Positions 1 to 8,620 of a stretch of 64,000 nucleotides of DNA are shown here, in pieces. The notes beneath the pieces were generated by a model that worked only from the letters and a program-made list of their open reading frames with translations, was not told the origin of the DNA and did no database searches. Position 1 is the first letter of the stretch; every line of letters starts with the position of its first letter. Both the position numbers and the translations under genes were made by a program. Origin of the DNA: Crenothrix sp043729335 (GTDB lineage: Bacteria > Pseudomonadota > Gammaproteobacteria > Methylococcales > Methylomonadaceae); NCBI RefSeq assembly GCF_043729335.1, contig NZ_JAYTLQ010000056.1:1-64000 (forward strand). Reading direction: 5' to 3'.

Positions 1-103
1 ACGGTGTGCCGCACATGGTTCGACAAGGCTCTCATGAGCTAGTCGAATGGCTCACCACGAACGGCACACCTTCACCTGTCCCGCGTTAAGTTGGGAGCCC
101 TTT
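1..103. repeat. Mobile palindromic repeat (family A), partial copy
   Basis: Read on the minus strand this stretch is nearly identical over about 100 bases to the repeat at 12289-12440. Both contain the core GTTCGACAAGGCTCTCATG and the end CTGTCCCGCGTTAAGTTGGG or a close variant. The window edge cuts off the rest. A compact third copy with perfect terminal inverted repeats is at 47266-47390. It is non-coding and looks like a MITE- or REP-type element; no transposase is attached. Confidence 0.75.
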
Positions 104-123
104 AATGGGAGTGATATTTTCTT

Positions 124-483
124 TTACAAGCCGCCCTTACGTTTGTGCTCCAATAATTCTCGGCCCGCATTTATTTCCTTATTAATTTTCTTAACCGTTT
201 CCTGTAATTTACTTTGCTCATCTGTTGCCATTTTGGCGATGAGTGCGCTGTCGACATTGGCTTCTTTAACCAGACAATCGTCATAGGCACTGGCTAATTT
301 TTGCCAGTCGTTAATCGCCTTAACGCTAGCGTTGTAAGCATCGGCTGTGCTTGCATCAATAAGCGGCGCTTCCTGGCGCGGGCCACAGCCACTGGGCATC
401 CAGATGCCTTCCTTAAGCACGCCCGCTGTTGTTGAAGCGGTGCCAAGCAATAGCACAGTTGTTGTCAGAAAACGTTTTAACAT
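124..483 (-). CDS. Small exported protein of unknown function
   Basis: A 119-residue protein with a clear N-terminal signal peptide (basic MLKR, then a hydrophobic run ending near residue 20). The mature part is mostly helical and charged, with two cysteines (in SGCGP and DDCLV), and ends in a basic tail. I do not recognise the family. It is likely periplasmic. It lies just downstream of tusD-tusC in the same direction with a gap of about 50 bases, so it may be co-transcribed, but nothing ties it to sulfur transfer. Confidence 0.6.
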   Translation of the reverse strand: MLKRFLTTTVLLLGTASTTAGVLKEGIWMPSGCGPRQEAPLIDASTADAYNASVKAINDWQKLASAYDDCLVKEANVDSALIAKMATDEQSKLQETVKKINKEINAGRELLEHKRKGGL

Positions 484-536
484 ACCAATTCTCCATCACT
501 ACATTTACCAAAGTATAACCAGCGTGATAACACTCA

Positions 537-899
537 TCAACCTGGAAAAATGACATCAAACTGTTTCATGAGGGCTGCAATACCCTGTCTATCCACAAGG
601 ATAATGGGCAGGCACAAGTCATCAGGTGTTAAGCCGCGTTCTTGCAGTGATTCTTGTTCCACATACAGGTTTTTGACATCATAAATTTCTAAGGCTTTAA
701 AGATTGCCGCCGTATCTTTTAATAACAATTTTTCAGGATGCTGGCCATTTTTTATGTGAAATACGCCATCATCCAATAACAGTAAACTGACTTGTTGATC
801 AAATGCTGCCGCCGTTAACACAATATCCAGCATTTCCTGAACCTGGTTGCCGCTATGGGCAGGTTTTCTTAATACAAACAGGTAGATTTTCATTGCCAT
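537..899 (-). CDS. tusC: Sulfurtransferase complex subunit TusC (DsrF-like)
   Basis: A 120-residue DsrE/DsrF-fold protein. The N-terminal strand (KIYLFVLRKPAHSG), the LLLDDGVFHIKNGQ segment and the length match TusC/DsrF. In the TusBCD complex this subunit supports sulfur relay from TusA to TusE for 2-thiolation of the tRNA wobble uridine. The start overlaps the stop of tusD by one base (TAATG), indicating translational coupling. A second ATG two codons in is an alternative start. The usual third gene, tusB, does not follow; the next ORF encodes an unrelated exported protein. Confidence 0.8.
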   Translation of the reverse strand: MAMKIYLFVLRKPAHSGNQVQEMLDIVLTAAAFDQQVSLLLLDDGVFHIKNGQHPEKLLLKDTAAIFKALEIYDVKNLYVEQESLQERGLTPDDLCLPIILVDRQGIAALMKQFDVIFPG

Positions 900-1288
900 T
901 ACCCGAAGACAATAAAGCGATCCGCTTCCAAGGTGGCTTCAATAAGCTGTCCTAAACCGGAAATGCGAAAACCATCTGCCACATCATTATCCTGTTTGCC
1001 TTGCCGGGTGGCTTCGTCGGCGCACAATAAACCGCGTCGTTGCGCTGCCGAAATACACACGACTAAATCAATATTATGCTGTTTAGCCAATACACTCCAT
1101 TGACAACTCAAATCCAATTCATCATCGGGCGGCGTGTTGTATTTAAAGGCATGATAAATGCCGTCGTGATAAAAAAATACCCGAAATACCTCATGTCCCT
1201 CGGTTAATAATGCCTTAATAAATAAATAAGCACTGTAGCCCGCGTTTGATTGATAGGGACTGCTATTAATTTGTAAGGAAAATTTCAT
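899..1288 (-). CDS. tusD: Sulfurtransferase complex subunit TusD (DsrE-like)
   Basis: A 129-residue protein aligning along its whole length with the pattern of E. coli TusD, including VFFYHDGIYHA and the VCISAAQRRG loop. Cys78 in that loop sits at the position of the catalytic persulfide cysteine of TusD, so the protein should be an active sulfur carrier in tRNA 2-thiouridine synthesis, or in Dsr-type sulfur relay if dsr genes exist elsewhere. It is the first gene of a tusD-tusC pair on the minus strand. The region upstream to 1573 holds a palindromic repeat. Confidence 0.85.
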   Translation of the reverse strand: MKFSLQINSSPYQSNAGYSAYLFIKALLTEGHEVFRVFFYHDGIYHAFKYNTPPDDELDLSCQWSVLAKQHNIDLVVCISAAQRRGLLCADEATRQGKQDNDVADGFRISGLGQLIEATLEADRFIVFG

Positions 1289-1404
1289 AATATTACAGCG
1301 GATTTAGACCGAAGGCTTAGTATAGCTTTAATCATTGTCATTCCAAAACACATCAAATGCCACCGAGTTGTTGATCTAGTTTAAAATAAAACTACCTTGC
1401 GCGT

Positions 1405-1520
1405 AACCGTTCAGTTCCCCTCTTAAAAAAGAGAGGTTAGGGGTAGATTTTTTAAATAAATCCCCCTCCACCCCGCGTAAACTCTCCCCGTTTTTCAAAG
1501 AGGGAGGTGAACGCATACCC
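1405..1520. repeat. Palindromic intergenic repeat (family B)
   Basis: Inverted-repeat sequence with GTTCAGTTCCCCTCTT at the left and AAAGAGGGAGGTGAACG at the right, plus an internal TCCCCCTCCACCCC. A related pair of blocks is found at about 43540-43735 in the ccm cluster. It is non-coding and occupies most of the 285-base gap between tusD and bepA. Confidence 0.6.
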
Positions 1521-1573
1521 TTGCGTTAAATTGTTAGTACCCAGAAACTCTTTTTAAAATTGGCTGTCCCACA

Positions 1574-3034
1574 ATGATGAAATCTAAAACCTTTTTAATT
1601 CCATTGGCTTTAAGCCTATTAGCTTTTTCGCCTAGCCAGCACGCCGTCGATATTACTAAACTGGCGTTACCCGACATGGGCGATTCATCTGGAACCCTGA
1701 TTACGCCCGCTGAAGAAAAAGAATTAGGCGAGGCGTTTTTTAGAAGCCTGCATTCGCAAATTGCCATTAACCAAGATCCGGAAATACAACACTATATTCA
1801 AAATATAGGCGAAAGACTGGTTGCCAGTAGTGATTTACCCAGCAATCCCTTCCACTTTTTTGTAGTCATGGAAAACGATATCAACGCTTTTGCAGGGCCT
1901 GGGGGCTATATTGGTGTTAATTCCGGGCTAATATTAATGACAGAAGCAGAAAGTGAACTGGCATCGGTGCTAGGACACGAAATTGCGCACGTTACCCAGC
2001 GGCATTTATACCGTGCCGCTGAAGCGGCCAAACGTATGTCTATTCCGACTATGGCGGCAACTTTAGCAGCCATTTTACTGGGTTCGCAATCTCCCCAAAT
2101 GGGGCAGGCAGCTCTGATTGCTATCCAGGCTGGCAGCGTACAATTTCAAATTAATTTTACCCGCGAACATGAAGCAGAAGCCGACCGTGTCGGCATGCAA
2201 AATTTAGCCGAAGCGCATTATGATCCGCGTAGTATGCCGACTTTTTTCGAGCGTATGCAGCAATCTACCCGTTATTATGGCCAAAATGTGCCGGAATTTT
2301 TAAGAACCCATCCGGTTACCGCATCGCGTATTTCTGATACGCGCGGACGTGCAGAAACCTATCCGTATAAGCAATACCCTGATTCGCTGGCCTATCAATT
2401 GACTAAAGCTAAAATACGGGTAGTAACCTCTACTAATAGTGTTGATACCTATCAGTATTTTCAGAAAGGGTTGTCACAAGGTACAACCGAACAACGCTCT
2501 GTGGCGCGGTATGGCTTGGGTTTGATTGCACTGAGCACACAAAAACATAAAGAGGCTGAAGCTATTTTTCAACAACTGGCCAAGGAATATCCTAATCAAG
2601 CGCAATATTCCGCAGCTTTAGCTCGCACGGCATTGGATGCTAAAGACTACACCACCGCGTTAGCGCGCTATAAAAAATTGGCTGAGCAATTCCCAGAAAA
2701 TGATGCCATTAAAATGGAATACGTGACCGCACTACTTAAAACCGGTAATCCAGACCAAGCACGGAAAAATCTGGGTTTATTGAGTACTCAAACGCAGAAA
2801 TTACCACTGTACTGGCAGTTATTAGCACAGGCTTACGGCAATCTTAATCAATCTGCCGAATCTCATCGATACATGGCTGAATATTATTACGCCAGCGGCC
2901 AAGTTGACGAGGCTATTTTGCAGATTAAACTTGCCCAGCAATCCAAAGACCTCGGCTTTCAATTATCATCTATTCTTAGCGAGCGCCTGAGCTTTTTTAA
3001 CGATGAATATGAAAAAGCTAAACGGGATCAATAA
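1574..3034 (+). CDS. bepA: Outer-membrane assembly-enhancing metalloprotease BepA (M48)
   Basis: A 486-residue periplasmic protease. It begins with a signal peptide (to about residue 24), followed by an M48 peptidase domain with the zinc motif HEIAH at 135-139 and the third-ligand region EHEAEAD at about 199-204. The C-terminal half (about 300-480) is TPR-like (ALDAKDYTTALARYKKLA and similar units). Length and domain order match E. coli BepA/YfgC, which promotes LptD maturation and degrades stalled outer-membrane proteins on the BAM complex. It stands alone on the plus strand, divergent from tusD. Confidence 0.9.
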   Translation: MMKSKTFLIPLALSLLAFSPSQHAVDITKLALPDMGDSSGTLITPAEEKELGEAFFRSLHSQIAINQDPEIQHYIQNIGERLVASSDLPSNPFHFFVVMENDINAFAGPGGYIGVNSGLILMTEAESELASVLGHEIAHVTQRHLYRAAEAAKRMSIPTMAATLAAILLGSQSPQMGQAALIAIQAGSVQFQINFTREHEAEADRVGMQNLAEAHYDPRSMPTFFERMQQSTRYYGQNVPEFLRTHPVTASRISDTRGRAETYPYKQYPDSLAYQLTKAKIRVVTSTNSVDTYQYFQKGLSQGTTEQRSVARYGLGLIALSTQKHKEAEAIFQQLAKEYPNQAQYSAALARTALDAKDYTTALARYKKLAEQFPENDAIKMEYVTALLKTGNPDQARKNLGLLSTQTQKLPLYWQLLAQAYGNLNQSAESHRYMAEYYYASGQVDEAILQIKLAQQSKDLGFQLSSILSERLSFFNDEYEKAKRDQ

Positions 3035-3148
3035 TTTATTTTTCGTAAATAATTTTTTAAAGAAGCAATGTAAAGCCACTCAACTTAAAATAACGTAGCC
3101 GATACTGGCTGTAATCTAACTTTACAGCGAGAATGGATGGAGCAGATA

Positions 3149-4465
3149 TCAGTTTTTATGCGCTAACCGAGCTTGCCACTGTGCAACTGTGGCCTTTAAT
3201 CCGATGATATCAATAGTAGTGAGCTGGCGCTTTTTCAATAGCCGTTTACCATTTACCCAAACATCGGTAACTTGCTGACGATTAACCGCATAGACAATCT
3301 GCGAAATAGGATCGTACACCGGTTGTGTGGACAAACAATCCAGATCAATAGCAATCACATCAGCCGCCTTGCCAATAAGCAACGAGCCAATGTCTTTATC
3401 CAAGCCCAAGGCTTTCGCCCCATTAAGCGTCGCCATCTGCAAGGCGGCCATCGCTGGCACAGCACTGGCATTATTAGTCACAGCTTTAGCCAATAAGGCG
3501 GCGGTACGCATTTCGCCCAGCATGTCCAGATCGTTATTACTGGCCGCGCCATCTGTGCCTAACGCGACATTAATGCCTGCCGCCAAACAACGGGCAACCG
3601 GACAAAACCCACTGGCCAGTTTTAAATTGGATTCAGGACAATGCACGATATGGGCGTTAGCCGCTGCCATCATGTCAATTTCTGCATCATTAAGTTGCGT
3701 CATGTGGACAGCGACAAACGAAGCATTGACTAAACCCAGCTCTTGCAAACGCTGTAACGGGCGCTTACCGGTATCTTTATAAGCCTGATCGACTTCATGT
3801 AAAGTTTCATGGACGTGCATATTAACCAACAAGCCCAACTCATCAGCGTGTTGTTTGATTTTTTGCAGCGGCGCATCAGACACCGTGTAGGGCGCATGCG
3901 GTGCAAACGCCACAGAAATCAACGGCTCACCCTGCACTTGCTCGTGTAATGCCAAACCTTTGGTGATGTATTCATCACTGTTTTGCGCGTACACGGTAGG
4001 GAAATCGATTACCACCATGCCCAAATTGGCACGCATGCCGTGTTGTATGGCTTGCTGTGCGGCAATTTCTGGAAAATAGTACATGTCATTAAAGCAGGTT
4101 GTGCCGCTCAAAATCATTTCAGCAATGGCCAAATCCGTGCCATCTTTCACAAATTCTTCGCTCATCCATTGCTGTTCCAACGGCCAAATATGGTTTTGCA
4201 GCCAATCCATTAACGGCAAATCGTCGGCAATGCCACGCATTAAACTCATCGCCGCGTGGGTGTGGCAATTAACAAAGCCCGGTAGCAGCGCATGTTGGCT
4301 TAAATATTCGGTGCTGATGCCCTGATATTTTTGCTTGGCGTCGGCGGTAGGCAAAAGATCAATAATTCGGCCTTCGTTAATCACCAAGCTGTGGTGATCA
4401 TAGGTTACGTTGGCGGGTTCAACCGGTATAATCCACCGAGCGTGAATAAGCGTATCAACTATCAT
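3149..4465 (-). CDS. mtaD: Methylthioadenosine/S-adenosylhomocysteine deaminase-type amidohydrolase
   Basis: A 438-residue metal-dependent amidohydrolase of the TRZ/ATZ group. Visible metal-site residues are H68 and H70 (CHTH), H217/H219 (NMHVHE) and D305 (LGTDGAASNNDLDM). In this subgroup the enzyme deaminates 5'-methylthioadenosine or S-adenosylhomocysteine at the purine ring. It is divergent from mtnA with a gap of only about 60 bases, so the two probably share a promoter region and act in methylthioadenosine salvage. The exact substrate within the family cannot be settled from sequence alone. Confidence 0.8.
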   Translation of the reverse strand: MIVDTLIHARWIIPVEPANVTYDHHSLVINEGRIIDLLPTADAKQKYQGISTEYLSQHALLPGFVNCHTHAAMSLMRGIADDLPLMDWLQNHIWPLEQQWMSEEFVKDGTDLAIAEMILSGTTCFNDMYYFPEIAAQQAIQHGMRANLGMVVIDFPTVYAQNSDEYITKGLALHEQVQGEPLISVAFAPHAPYTVSDAPLQKIKQHADELGLLVNMHVHETLHEVDQAYKDTGKRPLQRLQELGLVNASFVAVHMTQLNDAEIDMMAAANAHIVHCPESNLKLASGFCPVARCLAAGINVALGTDGAASNNDLDMLGEMRTAALLAKAVTNNASAVPAMAALQMATLNGAKALGLDKDIGSLLIGKAADVIAIDLDCLSTQPVYDPISQIVYAVNRQQVTDVWVNGKRLLKKRQLTTIDIIGLKATVAQWQARLAHKN

Positions 4466-4524
4466 GGGCGCATCCTTTTGTGAGTCGCCTGATTATAACT
4501 TTTTACACTTGATTGTGATAACAA

Positions 4525-5565
4525 ATGACAACAGCACAAAAACTGACGGTACAAGCCTTGCAATGGACAGGCACAAGCTTGCGCGTACTCGACCAACGCC
4601 AATTACCCGACACGTTGCGTTACGATGAATACACCGATGCGGCCGGTGTCGCAGAAGCTATCACCAGTATGCGGGTGCGCGGTGCGCCAGCGATTGGTAT
4701 TGCGGCGGCGTATGGCGTGGTGCTGTCGGCTGTGCAACATTTTACCCATGATTCAAACCAATGGCGGCAAGCGGTCGTTGCTGACATCGACACACTGGCA
4801 AAATCTCGCCCGACCGCAGTGAATTTATTTTGGGCACTGGATAAAATGCGGTCGGTGCTGGATGCGCCACAGGCCGATCCTGTTGCCGCGCTAACCGCTT
4901 GTGCCGTAAAAATCCACGCCGATGACATTACCGATAACCACACGATGGGCGAGTTGGGTGCTGATTTATTGGCAGGCGCAAAAGGCATCTTAACGCATTG
5001 CAATACCGGTTCGTTAGCGACGGGGGGTTATGGCACGGCGCTGGGGGTAATCCGTAGTGTTTGTAAACGGCAAGCGGTAAATATTTACGCGGGCGAAACC
5101 CGTCCGTGGTTGCAAGGCGCACGTTTAACGGTATGGGAGTTATCGCAAGACGGTATTCCGGTTACCTTAATAGCGGATTCTGCGGCGGCTTGGTTGATGC
5201 AATCCGGTGCGATTGATTGGGTGATTGTTGGTGCGGATCGTATTGCCAGAAATGGCGATACCGCTAATAAGATTGGCACGTATTCGTTGGCGGTGCTGGC
5301 CAAACAGCACGGCGTTAAGGTGATGGTGGTTGCGCCCACGACAACATTGGATGGCAGCATTGCCACGGGTAAAGACATACACATTGAGCAGCGCAATCCG
5401 AATGAGTTATTGCCGTCTTGCTATGTGGTAGAAGATTCGTTGGTCAGTGGTTGGAATCCGGTGTTTGATGTGACACCAGCGAGGTTGATTGATGCGATTG
5501 TGACGGAGCGGGGGGTGGTGTTGGAGCCTAGTGGAGTGGGGATTCCATCAGCGTGGCTGACTTGA
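4525..5565 (+). CDS. mtnA: S-methyl-5-thioribose-1-phosphate isomerase
   Basis: A 346-residue member of the eIF2B-like isomerase family. MtnA converts methylthioribose 1-phosphate into methylthioribulose 1-phosphate in the methionine salvage pathway. The catalytic cysteine is visible as C159 in LTHCNTGSLATGGYG, and the catalytic aspartate as D238 in VGADRIARNGDTANK. The MRVRGAPAIGI motif near residue 50 and the full length agree with MtnA. No other mtn gene lies nearby; the only pathway neighbour is the divergent deaminase. Confidence 0.92.
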   Translation: MTTAQKLTVQALQWTGTSLRVLDQRQLPDTLRYDEYTDAAGVAEAITSMRVRGAPAIGIAAAYGVVLSAVQHFTHDSNQWRQAVVADIDTLAKSRPTAVNLFWALDKMRSVLDAPQADPVAALTACAVKIHADDITDNHTMGELGADLLAGAKGILTHCNTGSLATGGYGTALGVIRSVCKRQAVNIYAGETRPWLQGARLTVWELSQDGIPVTLIADSAAAWLMQSGAIDWVIVGADRIARNGDTANKIGTYSLAVLAKQHGVKVMVVAPTTTLDGSIATGKDIHIEQRNPNELLPSCYVVEDSLVSGWNPVFDVTPARLIDAIVTERGVVLEPSGVGIPSAWLT

Positions 5566-5803
5566 AAACACAAACCGATATGACTCTACACATTTAGCCC
5601 AGTGGGCAACATTGTTCTGCTCACGCGGAACAAGTCGGCAATGCAAACGGTGGGCAAAACCGCCTGCCCACCAGACTTTAATCAAAATAATCGGGATTGT
5701 CAAAGCCTCCGCACAGTAAACCGATAGGCGATCCTGTCTCCGAACTTCTTACGGCTTGATTCTTACAACCCCACAAACCGCTGCCAACCAACAAAAGGCA
5801 AAA
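5566..5803. other. Intergenic stretch between mtnA and a DUF1566 gene
   Basis: No coding signal. It contains inverted words such as GTGGGCAA/TTGCCCAC-like blocks (about 5599-5673) that could fold into a hairpin after mtnA, but no clean T-tract follows. The last 20 bases before the DUF1566 stop also recur at about 6783, before the second DUF1566 gene. Confidence 0.4.
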
Positions 5804-6346
5804 TCACTGTCCAGCGCGAACTAACCGAACCTGACCGCTATAGCTCTTATCTTGCAGACTAAAGCTGCCGTCGCTAAAACCGACGATCCAGGCAGGGGGG
5901 TTATAGTCAGGACTAGCAGACGACGACCACACAAACGCGTTAGTACCTGTGTTCGGAAAAACCTTTAGGTTAATGGCTGGACTATAACATTGTATTTCAA
6001 CCAAGGTGTATAACTCCTTTTGGTTAGGTATCCGCCAATCTTTAAATTTGGCAAAGCCGCCGATTGCATTAAGCTTTTGCGCCTGCTGTAAGGCACCCTG
6101 CCAAGTAAATGTATCGACAGTATAATCGCAGGCATGGGTTCCTGAGTTCCATACCTGGCCTTCGCTGCATGTCTTCCACATTAGGCCGGTATACTTGTCC
6201 AACATCCAGCCGCTGTTAGAACTGGTAAAGCGGGCGGTTGGCGTGGTGGCGGATATGGATTGGGGCTTACAGGTTTGGGCGTTGCCTAGTAGGGGCAGTA
6301 GCACCAATAAACAGCTTAATGCGGTTGTTTGTTTAGGGTTGGACAT
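5804..6346 (-). CDS. Exported DUF1566 (Lcl C-terminal-like) protein
   Basis: A 180-residue protein with a signal peptide ending near residue 23 (LLGNAQ). It is followed by a DUF1566 domain marked by DKYTGLMWKTC, FKDWRIPNQKELYTLV, FVWSSS, WIVGFSDG and the terminal QVRLVRAGQ. DUF1566 domains are found in exported proteins of many Gammaproteobacteria; their function is unknown. A second DUF1566 gene lies 450 bases upstream in the same direction. The two share their last 60 or so coding bases closely, which suggests tandem duplication. A plausible ribosome site (TGGAGT) precedes the ATG. Confidence 0.8.
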   Translation of the reverse strand: MSNPKQTTALSCLLVLLPLLGNAQTCKPQSISATTPTARFTSSNSGWMLDKYTGLMWKTCSEGQVWNSGTHACDYTVDTFTWQGALQQAQKLNAIGGFAKFKDWRIPNQKELYTLVEIQCYSPAINLKVFPNTGTNAFVWSSSASPDYNPPAWIVGFSDGSFSLQDKSYSGQVRLVRAGQ

Positions 6347-6794
6347 AGCTCTACTCCAGGTTTAAAGGTTAATCGGAAAACTTGGCGGCGTTTTAAACCG
6401 CCCTTCAAATGCCCGCGCTCTACAATGTGGGCGTAGATAACAGTACCCTCGCCAACAGGGGCAGACTGGCTAACAGCGGGGGTTAACAAGGTTGGATCTA
6501 CCCACTTTATACGGGGGCATCCTTTCGTGGCGAGCGTGTCGAAGGACGTGTGGCTCATTTTTCGACACACCCACCAATTATGCCCTATGGGTACTTTATG
6601 CATTGGCTAGGCGTTTGTGTGGCGGTACGCGCTGTCAACTGGCAGATGGTCATGGCCTGCCGATGCATCTCACATCCCAGGGTGTATTTATGGTAGCGTG
6701 GAAAATGTCGCACCGCCTGCTCTACGGTCAGCAACAGGCGATTGGCATCGCGCCAGATAGGGCTATTGATTCTTGGCATCCGCAAAAGGCAAAA
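6347..6794. other. Spacer between two DUF1566 genes, with partial repeat
   Basis: This 448-base gap has no convincing gene. Around 6515-6560 it carries a degenerate family A core (GTGTCGAAGGACGTGTGG ... TTTTCGACACACCC), which is self-complementary. The ORFs on both strands here lack ribosome sites, domain content and consistent codon use. Confidence 0.5.
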
Positions 6795-7607
6795 TCACTG
6801 TCCGCTACGCACTAACCGCACCTGATTGCCGTAGCTCTTAGGGTATATATAATCGCCGCCGTAGCTAAAATCGACGATCCAGGCACTGTCGCTATAGCGA
6901 GCAAGCGGAGACGACGACCACACAGCCGAAATATTTTCTTCTGGAAAATAACTGGGATCCAGTGGCAATCCAAAAAGATGCAATACGGTAAGGTTATTTA
7001 ATTGCTGCTTGGTGGGCATGCGCCAATCTTTATACCCACACCAACCGGCTTTGTTGACGGCTTTGACATAATCATAGGTATCGCAACCGCCAATTAAACT
7101 GCATGCACCGCCGTTTTGGCGGCCAACATCGCCCCCGTTAATTTTTGCGTTAGGTTCGTACCACGTATAAGTCCCGTGCATGTCGTGCAAACCGTTGTCA
7201 TCGGTTTTGCCTTCCCACATTAGGCCAGTTATGTTGTCTTTAACACAATTCCATTTTGACGCAGTAGCAAGCAGCGGCTTACCAATATTGCTGATTTTGG
7301 TAAAACTAAAACCAGCATCGCCGTCTCGGAAATCTCTTTGGGTTTTGTCGCGCCCGTATTGCGCGTCTTGGCCTGGGTAGTCTTTTAGCGGGCAACCGCG
7401 TTGAACGCTCTTAGTCCAACACGTGGTAATGCCTGTATCGTTAAGCTTTATTTTGTAAACAGGCTTGGGGGCTGGCGTAACTACCGTGGCGCTTAAGGCT
7501 GCATTGCTAAAGGGTATGGCAAGCAGTAAACCGGCAATTAGCGGCTTTAAGTGCGGCGTGCGGCGTGCGGCGTGCGGCGTGCGGCGTGCATTAGAAAACA
7601 TCGTCAT
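6795..7607 (-). CDS. Exported DUF1566 protein with a 7-bp repeat in the leader
   Basis: A 270-residue exported protein. The N-terminus (MTMFSNA) is followed by a basic repeat-encoded stretch (two rounds of ARRTPH), then the hydrophobic signal core (LIAGLLLAIPFSNA) and a DUF1566 domain ending in QVRLVRSGQ. Conserved signatures are DNITGLMWEGK, CGYKDWRMPTKQQL and AVWSSSPLARYSDSAWIVDFS. The start at 7607 has an AAGGAAC ribosome site. There is no Met between the repeat and the signal core, so translation must pass through the 7-bp tandem repeat. Copy-number change in that repeat would shift the frame and switch the gene off. Confidence 0.8.
   Translation of the reverse strand: MTMFSNARRTPHAARRTPHLKPLIAGLLLAIPFSNAALSATVVTPAPKPVYKIKLNDTGITTCWTKSVQRGCPLKDYPGQDAQYGRDKTQRDFRDGDAGFSFTKISNIGKPLLATASKWNCVKDNITGLMWEGKTDDNGLHDMHGTYTWYEPNAKINGGDVGRQNGGACSLIGGCDTYDYVKAVNKAGWCGYKDWRMPTKQQLNNLTVLHLFGLPLDPSYFPEENISAVWSSSPLARYSDSAWIVDFSYGGDYIYPKSYGNQVRLVRSGQ
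7552..7589. repeat. 7-bp tandem repeat (TGCGGCG, about 5.4 units) inside a coding region
   Basis: Five exact units of TGCGGCG run from 7552 to 7586, plus three bases of a sixth. They lie in codons of the signal-peptide basic region of the DUF1566 gene. Because seven is not a multiple of three, gain or loss of one unit changes the reading frame. This is the architecture of a slipped-strand phase-variable locus. Confidence 0.85.
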
Positions 7608-7786
7608 GGTTAAGTTCCTTGTTTCCGGTTATTTTAATGGCCTATGTTAGATTAGGTGCTGTATACCGCTTTATGCCCATTTTAATGGTAGTTCTAATAT
7701 CCAAAAATGCAAGGTTTGTCAATATAAGGCTTTTATTAAGCAATTGCAATAAGACTCATTCCAATACTAAATGAGTCGTATGAAGC

Positions 7787-7898
7787 ATAGGGTGATTTCG
7801 CGCCATTAAACCACCACAACCAGAATGGCCACTGTTAAATGTTTTGGGTATTTTGCAAAAAGCTTTGCTTTGTTTAGCTTTGGCGGTGTATTGGACAT
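7787..7898. repeat. Direct repeat flanking a TA module, left copy
   Basis: About 110 bases (landmarks TTTCGCGCC, AAACCACCACAACCA, GTTAAATG, TTGGGTATTTTGC, TTTGTTTAGCTTT) recur in the same order and orientation at 8621-8732 with roughly 80 percent identity by eye. The two copies bracket the Phd/RelE-type module. Partial copies of the first 30 bases are at about 9165-9195 and 28970-28990. It is non-coding; a 74-codon ORF over it is judged spurious. Confidence 0.7.
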
Positions 7899-7994
7899 GA
7901 CGGTTTGCTACACGAAACCATCCTACCAGCTTGCTATTGGCAATTATAAGGTCTATATTCAGACCTAAATTCAAAGCCATCTCAATTATCAGCT

Positions 7995-8279
7995 ATGACT
8001 AATTTACAAATCTCCGAAGATATTCTGCCGTTGGGTCAATTTAAAACCCACGCTTCCCAGCTATTAAAAAGCATCAATACAAACAATCGCACTATTATCA
8101 TTACCCAAAACGGCAAACCGGCTGCGGTGGTATTGTCGCCTAATGAGTTTGACCGACTCAATACACAGGCGCGGTTCATCTCTGCTGTACAACAAGGCTT
8201 AAACGATGAACAGGCTGGACGGGTTTTTGATGATGACGAGTTAGATGCCATTTTGGAGCGTGAGTTGCCAATGCCATGA
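7995..8279 (+). CDS. Type II antitoxin, Phd/YefM family
   Basis: A 94-residue antitoxin. The N-terminal Phd/YefM DNA-binding domain is visible in ILPLGQFKTHASQLLKSI and in the family motif TQNGKPAAVVLSPNEFDRL. The acidic C-terminus (DDDELDAILERELPMP) is the usual toxin-neutralising tail. The stop overlaps the toxin start by four bases (ATGA). Such antitoxins bind their own promoter alone and with the toxin. A broken copy of its C-terminal half is at 9936-10128. Confidence 0.88.
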   Translation: MTNLQISEDILPLGQFKTHASQLLKSINTNNRTIIITQNGKPAAVVLSPNEFDRLNTQARFISAVQQGLNDEQAGRVFDDDELDAILERELPMP

Positions 8280-8557
8280 GGTTGCGCTGGAGTAAACGGT
8301 CTATTAACGATCTTATCGCCATTCAGCGGCATATTGCCCAGAATAACCCTTTAATGGCCAGAAAATGGATTTCAAAAATTCGGCGACGTGCCAAAAGTGC
8401 TGCGGATATGCCTATGGCTGGGCGCGTTGTTCCAGAATTTAATCAAAAAGACATACGCGAAGTTTTTCTGGGTAGCTATCGTATCGTTTACCGTGTTCGT
8501 GAAGACGACACACTGATATTAACAGTATTTGAAGGCCATCAGCTGCTACAACTATAA
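8276..8557 (+). CDS. Type II toxin, RelE/ParE superfamily
   Basis: A 93-residue basic protein with the RelE/ParE fold signature: RLRWSKRSINDLIAIQRHIAQ at the start, then GRVVPEFNQKDIREVFLGSYRIVYRV and a final short strand (ILTVFEGHQLLQL). Translationally coupled to the upstream Phd/YefM antitoxin. The sequence fits the ParE branch more than ribosome-dependent RelE, so the target (gyrase or mRNA) is undecided. Confidence 0.87.
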   Translation: MRLRWSKRSINDLIAIQRHIAQNNPLMARKWISKIRRRAKSAADMPMAGRVVPEFNQKDIREVFLGSYRIVYRVREDDTLILTVFEGHQLLQL

Positions 8558-8620
8558 GATTGGGTTAAAAATAACCCAACCTATGTGGCTGGATAAGAAG
8601 CCCATTAAGGAGTATGAGTC

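Noticed and set aside
3327..3782. 151-codon plus-strand ORF inside mtaD
   Set aside because: Antisense to a well-conserved amidohydrolase; composition is explained by the opposite strand.
6492..6815. 107-codon plus-strand ORF and overlapping minus ORFs between the DUF1566 genes
   Set aside because: They run through repeat sequence and the antisense of the DUF1566 end; no ribosome site or family features.
7756..7980. 74-codon minus-strand ORF
   Set aside because: It covers a non-coding direct repeat also found at 8621-8732 where the frame is not kept.
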